From: RUG11247 sp050945995
GTDB lineage: Bacteria > Bacillota > Clostridia > Christensenellales > Aristaeellaceae
Direction of reading: 5' to 3'
NCBI GenBank assembly: GCA_050945995.1
Contig: JBMNUA010000065.1
Location: forward strand, 1-11,107
DNA: 11,107 nucleotides
Shown: in pieces, positions 5,887 to 11,107 of the stretch
Position numbering within the stretch: the first letter of the stretch is position 1
How the letters are laid out: every line of letters starts with the position of its first letter
Program-made: the position numbers and the translations under genes
Notes under the pieces: generated by a model
Databases searched by the model: none
What the model saw: the letters and a program-made list of their open reading frames with translations, nothing else
What the model was told of the DNA's origin: nothing

Positions 5887-7548
5887 ATGATTGACAATAA
5901 AGTGGTCGGACAGGCAATCGCCAAGCTCCGCCAAGCGGAGAATATGACCCAGCAGACGCTCGCCGCCTGCCTGAACATCTCGCATCAGGCGGTTTCCAAG
6001 TGGGAGACGGGCGCGGCGCTGCCGGATGTATTGACGCTGCTTGAAATCTCGCGCATGTTCGGCGTTACGCTTGAACAACTGCTCGCGGGCGACATCGAGG
6101 CGCGCCTCGAGAAGGATCAGGCGGAGGAAAGCCCTCGCGTCATCGAGCTGAAATTGGACAAAAGCGGGCTCTCCGAGCGCGTGGCGGAAGCCGTGAAGGA
6201 AGCGGGCGACGCCGTGCGCGGCGAGGACGACGGCGCGCAGGAGACCGAGATCAACCCCGAGGAGTTCGACATCGACAAGATCATCCAAATGGCGCCGTTC
6301 ATGAGCCGCGAGATGATCGAGGAGTTCGTGCTCAAGCATTCAAACACGCTCACCCCCAAGCAGCTCTCCCGCATCGCCCCGTTCGTGGGCGCGGAGTGCT
6401 TGGAAAAGCTGATCGTTGACAGCGAGAACGTGATCAATTGGGATACGCTGCGCCGGCTCGCGCCTTTCCTCAAAAAAGAGGTCGTGGACGCGCTGACCAT
6501 GGCGGTCGCCAAGGGCGAGAAGTATGTGAAGCCCACCGCGAAGATCCTACAAAAATCGACCGACGAGATTGGAAAGACCATCTCAAAGGGCATCAACAAG
6601 GCGCTGAAGTTCGCGCGGCAGGTGGGCGCGCAGATGAGCGACGACGCCATCAACTTGCAAGAGAAGGAACAAAAAAAGCCCGTGAGCCGCGCATCCGAGG
6701 CGCGCAGCCGCATCTTCGAGCGCGCGCTCAAGGACGAGCGGTTTGACTGGATCGGCGCGCACATCGACCAGCTGGAGGACGACGAGCTCAAGCGCAGAAT
6801 CGCCGACCGCGCGCATGAATTGGGCATGAACGACTGGGTGCGCGAGCACCTGAGCGAGCAGTTCGACCAATCCGCCGTGGACGACGCGCTGCTGTCCGGC
6901 AATTGGGATTATATCGCCGAGCATTTGGACGAGATCGACGGGGACACCGTGGATGTGATCATCACCGCCGCCATCGCCGAGGCGCGCTGGGATTGGATTT
7001 CGCAGCATGTGGGCAAGGTGGAATTGGACGACGAGATCAAAACGGAGATGGTGCAGGCGGCGCTGAAGGCAGAACAATGGGCGTTCCTTGGCGAGGTGTT
7101 GGATGAGTTAGACCTCGAGGAGGACGACGCGCAGGCGATTGCCGAAGCCGCCGCGCAGGCGGGCAACTGGGGTTTTTTGGACGATCACATTGGCGAACTT
7201 GAGATCGAGGACATCGCGAGCGACATCGCCCTCGCGGCATACGACGCGGACGAGCGCGATCTTGTGATCGAGCTAGTCGATGAGTATTCGGACGAGATTG
7301 ACTTTTCCGCGCTGATGAACAAGGCGATGGAGAAGGGCGACCGGGATTTCATCCGCGAGATGATCGAGCACGCGGACGAGGACGCGGCAAACGATATCTG
7401 CCTTGCGCTCGCGGGGCGCGGCGAGATCGACTTTGCGGCGGAGCTCGCGGAATATTGCGATGAGGACACCGTCGCGCAGCTGATCGAGATGGCGACGGAG
7501 TCCGGCAGCTGGGAGGTCATCGAGAAACTCAACGAGCACCTCGGCTGA
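5887..7548 (+). CDS. XRE HTH protein with two arrays of ~28-residue helical repeats
   Basis: A 553-residue protein of unassigned function. Residues 6-65 are a Cro/C1-type HTH (MTQQTLAACLNISHQAVSKWETG core), so DNA binding is likely. Residues 71-125 are an acidic linker. Residues 132-210 hold three units sharing APF-x3-E, with APF at 136, 164 and 192, exactly 28 apart. Residues 210-275 form a basic, helix-prone linker (KGEKYVKPTAKILQKS, then KGINKALKFARQ). Residues 286-553 hold about ten further units with pattern [W/R]-D-[aromatic]-[I/L]-x3-[I/V/L], starting at 286, 315, 340, 368, 398, 428, 457, 486, 514 and 542. The tail is very acidic. This suggests a two-helix solenoid as in TPR or HEAT proteins, used for protein contacts. 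No signal peptide or membrane segment is seen. AAGGAGG stands seven bases before the ATG. I do not recognise a named family for the C-terminal part. Confidence 0.9.
   Translation: MIDNKVVGQAIAKLRQAENMTQQTLAACLNISHQAVSKWETGAALPDVLTLLEISRMFGVTLEQLLAGDIEARLEKDQAEESPRVIELKLDKSGLSERVAEAVKEAGDAVRGEDDGAQETEINPEEFDIDKIIQMAPFMSREMIEEFVLKHSNTLTPKQLSRIAPFVGAECLEKLIVDSENVINWDTLRRLAPFLKKEVVDALTMAVAKGEKYVKPTAKILQKSTDEIGKTISKGINKALKFARQVGAQMSDDAINLQEKEQKKPVSRASEARSRIFERALKDERFDWIGAHIDQLEDDELKRRIADRAHELGMNDWVREHLSEQFDQSAVDDALLSGNWDYIAEHLDEIDGDTVDVIITAAIAEARWDWISQHVGKVELDDEIKTEMVQAALKAEQWAFLGEVLDELDLEEDDAQAIAEAAAQAGNWGFLDDHIGELEIEDIASDIALAAYDADERDLVIELVDEYSDEIDFSALMNKAMEKGDRDFIREMIEHADEDAANDICLALAGRGEIDFAAELAEYCDEDTVAQLIEMATESGSWEVIEKLNEHLG
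6280..6516 (+). repeat. APF-type protein repeats, three units of 28 residues
   Basis: Residues 132-210 of the large XRE protein. Ala-Pro-Phe occurs at 136-138, 164-166 and 192-194, each preceded by a hydrophobic residue and followed four residues after Phe by Glu (142, 170, 198), then a hydrophobic residue (144, 172, 200) and an acidic one (145, 173, 201). The DNA copies have diverged, so these are old protein repeats and not a recent tandem expansion. Confidence 0.75.
6742..7545 (+). repeat. W-D-aromatic helical protein repeats, about ten units
   Basis: Residues 286-553 of the large XRE protein. Unit starts include FDWIGAHI, NDWVREHL, WDYIAEHL, WDWISQHV, WAFLGEVL, WGFLDDHI, RDLVIELV, RDFIREMI, IDFAAELA and WEVIEKLN. 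Spacing is 29, 25, 28, 30, 30, 29, 29, 28 and 28 residues. Each unit continues with an acidic turn and a second Ala-rich helix ending in a [G/A]-[N/D/R] corner. The period matches that of the APF units, so both arrays may derive from one two-helix unit. Confidence 0.72.
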
Positions 7549-7563
7549 CGAAGAACGACATGG

Positions 7564-7590
7564 GCGGGCGGCTTTTGCTGCCCGCTTTTT
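7564..7590 (+). terminator. Intrinsic terminator of the XRE operon
   Basis: A nine-base-pair stem with one G-T wobble, GCGGGCGGC (7564-7572) with GCTGCCCGC (7577-7585), encloses a TTTT loop and is followed by five Ts (7586-7590). It starts 16 bases after the stop of the large XRE gene and isolates the next operon. Confidence 0.88.
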
Positions 7591-7603
7591 GCGCGCCTTC
7601 CGG

Positions 7604-7632
7604 TTGCCTGATGGTTGGCGATGTGTTATACT
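7604..7632 (+). promoter_or_regulatory. Promoter of the YybS-like/rplI/dnaB operon, extended -10
   Basis: TTGCCT (7604-7609), a 17-base spacer, and TATACT (7627-7632). The spacer ends in TGT, giving the TGn extended -10 motif. Transcription would begin near 7639, about 38 bases before the TTG start at 7677. Confidence 0.75.
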
Positions 7633-7676
7633 AATCATGCAAATTTCTGCCCGTCCCATGGAGAAAGGAGCCCCAT

Positions 7677-8729
7677 TTGACCCAGGCATACGCGCCGCGC
7701 CCGGCAAAATCCCGGGTGATCCTTGGTCTTGTGATCGCGTGTCTCATGGCTGCGCTGTCGCCATACCTCACGCTTTTATCGACGGTCGTACTCATCGTAC
7801 CCGTGCTGCTTGCGTTTCTGTACGCTTTTTCGGGCATCGTCCCGGTGATCGCGGGCTCCTCGCTCACGCTCGGCGCGTTCGCGCTGGTGTTTGATTTTAC
7901 GGGGATGTGGATGGCGCTTGTCGCCTTCATCGCGCCCGCCGCGCTGATCGTGCGCAACCTTCGGCTGCGGCTGCCCTTCTTCCGGCAGCTCGCCATCGCG
8001 GTGATTTCGCTGATGGCGGGCGTGGTCGCTGCGCTCGCCATCGCCTACCTCGCGCTCGGCACGGACATCATCTCCGCGCTGACGCCGTATCTGCGCGCCG
8101 CGCTCGAATCCGTCGAGTACCCCGGCGTGGTGGATTACCTGCTCGCCTCCGCTTACACGATCCCCGGCGCGCCCGCCGCCTACACGCCGGAGCTGTTGAT
8201 GACGGGGTTTCTCGCGGAGGCGCAGCGCGCCAGCTACCTCGACGCGTTCATCGGCAGCATGCACGCATCGCTTGCGCTGACCTTGCCGGGGCATCTGCTG
8301 CGCGCGTCCGCGCTGGCGGGGGTCCTCGCGGTCGTATGGCCGGGCTATCTGATCGAGAAAAAAGCGCCGCCCGCGCAGGGCGCGTTCGTGCCGCCGGGCG
8401 AATGGCACGCGCCCTATCATTTGATCCTCGGGCTTTTGGGGACATTGGGCGTTTCCTACATCCTGCATTGGCAGAACATCTCCGGCGGCGACACCGCGTA
8501 TATGACGATGCGCGCGCTGATCCTGCTACTGTTTCGCGTTCAGGCGGCGGCGTCGATCGAGCGCAGGTTGAAGGCGGCGGGCGCAAAGACATGGACGCGC
8601 GCACTGATCATCGTGATCACGCAGCTGATCTTCGGCGACATCGCGGTGTTCTACGGCGCGGCGTCGGCGATGTTCGGCTCGAAGGGCGCGATCAAACAGC
8701 TTGCATCGCGGCGAAACGGAAAACAATAG
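7677..8729 (+). CDS. DUF2232 / YybS-like polytopic membrane protein
   Basis: A 350-residue integral membrane protein with about eight hydrophobic segments, for example VILGLVIACLMAALSPYLTLL near the N-terminus, LAIAVISLMAGVVAALAIAYL in the middle, then LILGLLGTLGVSYILHW and RALIIVITQLIFGDIAVFYG near the C-terminus, with a short basic tail. Overall character, size and position before rplI and dnaB match the YybS (DUF2232) family of Firmicutes, whose biochemical role is not established. Assignment rests mainly on gene order and topology. The start is TTG, set by AAAGGAG (7664-7670) six bases upstream; an ATG at 7658 lies before this site. In many Firmicutes the next gene is gdpP, encoding a cyclic-di-AMP phosphodiesterase; here it is missing. 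Confidence 0.72.
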   Translation: MTQAYAPRPAKSRVILGLVIACLMAALSPYLTLLSTVVLIVPVLLAFLYAFSGIVPVIAGSSLTLGAFALVFDFTGMWMALVAFIAPAALIVRNLRLRLPFFRQLAIAVISLMAGVVAALAIAYLALGTDIISALTPYLRAALESVEYPGVVDYLLASAYTIPGAPAAYTPELLMTGFLAEAQRASYLDAFIGSMHASLALTLPGHLLRASALAGVLAVVWPGYLIEKKAPPAQGAFVPPGEWHAPYHLILGLLGTLGVSYILHWQNISGGDTAYMTMRALILLLFRVQAAASIERRLKAAGAKTWTRALIIVITQLIFGDIAVFYGAASAMFGSKGAIKQLASRRNGKQ

Positions 8730-8918
8730 AAGCAAGAAATACGAAGGAAACAATGATGAAAGAACGTGTGTGATGGCGCAGAATTTCGTCAGATTGCACT
8801 TGCAAAAGCCGAAGGCGCAGTTGCCTGCGTCGGAGGTTTTGCAGGCGTGAGATGGCGGGAATGCAGCCGCCAGCGCGCACGGGATTGATTCAGCGTTTCC
8901 CGAGGGAGGTATTCAGAT
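8730..8918 (+). other. Structured spacer before rplI, with alternative hairpins and two tiny overlapping ORFs
   Basis: This 189-base gap has no recognisable gene. Hairpin A pairs CCGA and AGGC (8809-8816) with GCCT (8823-8826) and TCGG (8830-8833), and is followed by AGG and four Ts. Hairpin B pairs GCCTGC (8823-8828) with GCAGGC (8841-8846), so A and B exclude each other. Hairpin C is TGGCGG (8853-8858) with CCGCCA (8867-8872). A six-codon ORF (8753-8773, AAGGA upstream) overlaps by TGATG a 25-codon ORF (8773-8850). The layout resembles a leader or attenuator for rplI and dnaB, but no known leader family is recognised. The tiny ORFs may be chance. Confidence 0.4.
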
Positions 8919-9371
8919 ATGAAAGTGATTCTCCTCAAAGACATCCGCGGCACCGGCAAGAAGGATCAGATCCTCGAGGTGTCCGACGGCTACGCGCGCA
9001 ACTACCTGCTTCCCCGCAAGCTCGCGCGCGAGGCGACGAGCGAGGCGGTCAACGCCATCGAGAAATCCGAGTCCGCGCGCAAGCACCGCGCGGAGGTGCT
9101 GCGGCTCGAGGCGGAGCAGAAGGCGCGCGAGCTCAAGGGCAAGGTGGTCAACGTAACCGCGAAGGGCGGCGCGAACGGCAAGCTCTACGGCGCGGTGACA
9201 AACGACGCCATCTCGCAGGCGCTCAAGGATCAATACGGCATCGAGGTGGACAAGCGAAAGCTTGAGCCCGAAGAGCCGATCCGCGCCGCGGGGCAGACGC
9301 TGTGCGTCGTGCGGCTTTCCGCAGGCGTGTCCACGCGCATGATCGTCAATGTAACAGTAGAGGAAGCATAG
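8919..9371 (+). CDS. rplI: Large-subunit ribosomal protein L9
   Basis: bL9 binds 23S rRNA near the base of the L1 stalk and reaches toward neighbouring ribosomes. The 150-residue length is typical. The N-terminal RNA-binding domain shows MKVILLKDIRGTGKKDQILEV and the family signature DGYARNYLLPRKLA (residues 23-36). A long helical linker rich in Glu, Lys and Arg (about 41-75) leads to the C-terminal domain with GKLYGAVTNDAISQAL. GGGAGG (8904-8909) stands nine bases before the ATG. The stop lies six bases before dnaB, a conserved Firmicutes pairing. Confidence 0.97.
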   Translation: MKVILLKDIRGTGKKDQILEVSDGYARNYLLPRKLAREATSEAVNAIEKSESARKHRAEVLRLEAEQKARELKGKVVNVTAKGGANGKLYGAVTNDAISQALKDQYGIEVDKRKLEPEEPIRAAGQTLCVVRLSAGVSTRMIVNVTVEEA

Positions 9372-9377
9372 CGGCAG

Positions 9378-10742
9378 ATGGAACAGTACCAACAGCAGAG
9401 TGCGCGCATACCGCCCAACCACCCGGAATCCGAGCGGTCGGTGCTGGGCGCGATGCTGCGCTCGAGCGAAGCCGCGCTCATCGCCATTGAGACGCTGGCG
9501 GAGCGCGATTTCTACAACCCCGCCAACCGCGAGATTTTCAGCGCGATGTGCACGCTCGCCGCCTCCGGGCGCGCGATCGACATTGTAACCCTCGACGGCG
9601 AGCTCAGCCACCGCGGCAGGCTCGACGCCGTGGGCGGCACGGCGTACTTGATCGAGCTGACGACGTCCGTGCCCTCGGCGGCGAACATCGCCGCCTATGC
9701 GCGCATTGTGGACGAGCGATCGACGCTGCGCCGGCTGATCGCCGCTTGCGAATCGATCCTGACGGAGTGCTACGGCGGGCAGCAGGAGACGGCGGACATC
9801 CTCGAGATGGCGGAGAAGGCGATCTACGACATCGCCATGCGCAAAAGCGGCGCGGAGCTCACGCCGATCCAGCCGATTTTGATCTCGACCTTCGAGAAGA
9901 TCGAGCAATTATACAAAAACCACGGCAAAATCGAGGGCGTGCCCACCGGGTATACCGAATTGGACGATCTTTTGACCGGACTTCACGGCGGGGAACTGGT
10001 GCTGATCGCCGCACGCCCGTCCATGGGAAAGACGAGTATCGGCATGAACTTTATCGAAAACGCGTCCATCCGCGCCGGCAAATGCTCCGCGGTGTTTTCC
10101 CTGGAGATGCCCGCCGAGCAGCTCGCCATGCGCATGCTGTGCACCGAAGCGCTCGTTGACATGCAGAAGGTGCGGCGCGGGCAGTTGTCCGACGAGGATT
10201 GGCTGCGGCTGAGCGAGGCGATGATCAAAATCGGACCCTCGGCGATCTATGTGGACGCGACGCCCGGGATCACCGTGCCGGAGATGCGCTCCAAGGCGCG
10301 CAGGCTGCAACTGGAACGCGGGCTGGACGTTGTACTGATCGACTACATATCGCTGATGACGGCGAGCGGGCGCTTCGGCAGCCGGCAGGAGGAGGTTTCC
10401 TCCATCTCGCGTTCGCTGAAGGCGCTTGCCATCGAACTGGACGTGCCCGTGATCGCGCTTCAGCAGCTCTCGCGCGCGCCCACCGGACGGTCGAACCACC
10501 GCCCCGTGCTCTCCGACATCCGCGATTCCGGCGCGATCGAGCAGGACGCGGACGTGGTGATGTTTTTGCACCGCGAGGACTACTACAACCCCGATACCGA
10601 GGAGAAAAACATCGCCGAGCTGATCATTGCGAAGCAGCGAAACGGCGCGCTCGGCACGATCAAGCTCGGCTGGCGGGGCGAATATACGAAGTTTATCGAC
10701 CTCTCCTCCCGACCGCAGGAGGCGACGCAAGCGCCGTTTTGA
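9378..10742 (+). CDS. dnaB: Replicative DNA helicase DnaB (DnaC of Bacillus)
   Basis: Hexameric 5'-3' helicase that unwinds DNA at the replication fork. It has 454 residues, normal length, and no intein at the Walker A site where many DnaB inteins insert. The N-terminal primase-binding domain is at about 10-110 (PPNHPESERSVLGAML). The RecA-like motor shows PTGYTELDDLL, Walker A ARPSMGKTS (Lys218, Thr219), SLEMPAEQLAMRML, Walker B VVLIDYISLM (Asp322), LQQLSRAPTGR and the Arg-finger region AKQRNG (Arg421). There is no good ribosome binding site at the expected spacing, only AGAGGAA inside the end of rplI, so translation probably depends on coupling with rplI six bases upstream. Its stop directly abuts that of the convergent activase gene. 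Confidence 0.97.
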   Translation: MEQYQQQSARIPPNHPESERSVLGAMLRSSEAALIAIETLAERDFYNPANREIFSAMCTLAASGRAIDIVTLDGELSHRGRLDAVGGTAYLIELTTSVPSAANIAAYARIVDERSTLRRLIAACESILTECYGGQQETADILEMAEKAIYDIAMRKSGAELTPIQPILISTFEKIEQLYKNHGKIEGVPTGYTELDDLLTGLHGGELVLIAARPSMGKTSIGMNFIENASIRAGKCSAVFSLEMPAEQLAMRMLCTEALVDMQKVRRGQLSDEDWLRLSEAMIKIGPSAIYVDATPGITVPEMRSKARRLQLERGLDVVLIDYISLMTASGRFGSRQEEVSSISRSLKALAIELDVPVIALQQLSRAPTGRSNHRPVLSDIRDSGAIEQDADVVMFLHREDYYNPDTEEKNIAELIIAKQRNGALGTIKLGWRGEYTKFIDLSSRPQEATQAPF

Positions 10743-11107
10743 TCAGATGAATGCGTCGATGCCGCGCGATTGAAACGCGCGGATGTAATCGGAAAGCGCG
10801 TCCGCATGCAGTGCGGGCGCGTTTTTGTATGCGTAGTTGCGCCCGAGGGCGGCGTATTTGGATTCGCCGAATGGATGGAAGGGCAGCAGCTGCGCGCGGG
10901 TGATGCCGAGATCGCACAGTTCGGCGGCGAAGGCGATCGCGTCCGCGTCCGCATCGTTGTAACCCGGGATCACGGGGATGCGAACGAGCAGCTCAAAGCC
11001 GAATTGAACTGCCGCGCGCAGATTCGCTACGATCTGCGTAAGTCCAACGCCCGTGCCGGCGATGTGCCGCCCCTCCTCCCAATGCTTCCGATCAAACAAT
11101 ATCAAAT
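10743..11107 (-). CDS. Glycyl-radical-enzyme activating protein (PflA-like radical SAM), C-terminal part
   Basis: Only the last 121 codons are inside the window; the start and the CxxxCxxC iron-sulphur motif lie beyond the right edge. The visible part matches the C-terminal half of activases that use S-adenosylmethionine to place a glycyl radical on partners such as pyruvate formate-lyase: LILFDRKHWEEGRHIAGTG, then VRIPVIPGYND, LGITRAQLLPFHPFGESKY and ALGRNYAY. The partner enzyme cannot be told from this part and may be encoded upstream on the minus strand, off the window. Such enzymes point to anaerobic growth. The TGA (10745-10743) touches the dnaB TGA, making the palindrome TGATCA. Confidence 0.9.
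   Translation of the reverse strand, partial: LILFDRKHWEEGRHIAGTGVGLTQIVANLRAAVQFGFELLVRIPVIPGYNDADADAIAFAAELCDLGITRAQLLPFHPFGESKYAALGRNYAYKNAPALHADALSDYIRAFQSRGIDAFI
10797..10826 (+). terminator. Probable dnaB-operon terminator inside the antisense activase gene
   Basis: A ten-base-pair stem with one G-T wobble, CGCGTCCGCA (10797-10806) with TGCGGGCGCG (10812-10821), encloses a five-base loop and is followed by five Ts (10822-10826) on the plus strand. It begins 54 bases after the dnaB stop, within codons for the C-terminus of the convergent gene. No hairpin lies in the zero-length gap between the two stops, so this is the first suitable site for ending the dnaB transcript. Confidence 0.7.

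Noticed and set aside
8852..9265. Frame running from the spacer into rplI out of phase
   Set aside because: It is an Arg/Gly-rich shifted reading of rplI; rplI has its own ribosome binding site and full family length.
8913..9908. Long minus-strand open frame opposite rplI and dnaB
   Set aside because: It is antisense to two certain genes and has no conserved features; a composition artefact.
1..11107. Mobile elements, CRISPR arrays, tRNA or rRNA genes and inteins
   Set aside because: No transposase motifs, direct-repeat arrays, or cloverleaf sequences were seen, and DnaB runs uninterrupted through its usual intein sites.

Overview
The window reads as a chromosomal stretch of a GC-rich, low-mobility Firmicute, most likely a member of Clostridia. 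The signs are strong AGGAGG-type ribosome binding sites, several TTG starts, sigma-A-type promoters, a CIRCE operator beside htpG, and the Firmicutes gene order DUF2232(YybS-like)-rplI-dnaB. No phage, IS element, CRISPR array, tRNA or rRNA was seen. The species is not determinable from this sequence alone.

Layout, left to right. (1) 2-709, +: the C-terminal ATPase part of an ABC exporter that begins upstream of the window. (2) 710-847: a hairpin-rich spacer ending in a strong intrinsic terminator (801-827), which sits immediately before the ribosome binding site of the next gene. (3) 848-2916, +: a tightly coupled pair, an aminoglycoside-phosphotransferase-fold kinase followed by an Eis-like N-acetyltransferase. 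Both families include small-molecule or antibiotic-modifying enzymes. (4) 3013-3558, +: a Cys-type glutathione peroxidase, converging on htpG over a bidirectional terminator. (5) 3601-5436, -: htpG, with a near-consensus promoter and a CIRCE (HrcA) element. (6) 5437-5627: a divergent control region serving htpG and two helix-turn-helix genes. (7) 5628-7548, +: an 81-residue XRE protein followed by a 553-residue paralogue that carries the same HTH fused to two arrays of degenerate ~28-residue helical repeats. This fusion is the least explained object in the window. A terminator follows. (8) 7677-10742, +: a promoter, then a DUF2232/YybS-like membrane protein, ribosomal protein L9 and the replicative helicase DnaB. 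The gdpP gene that often lies between yybS and rplI is absent, and a 189-base structured spacer occupies its place. (9) 10743-11107, -: the C-terminal part of a glycyl-radical-enzyme activating protein, whose stop codon abuts that of dnaB. The likely dnaB terminator lies inside this antisense gene.

The genes fall into separate themes: export and small-molecule modification (1-3), oxidative and heat stress (4-5), an unassigned regulator pair (7), and core translation and replication (8). The most useful leads are the HTH-solenoid protein, the terminator-first leader of the kinase/acetyltransferase pair, the CIRCE site at htpG, and the structured spacer before rplI.
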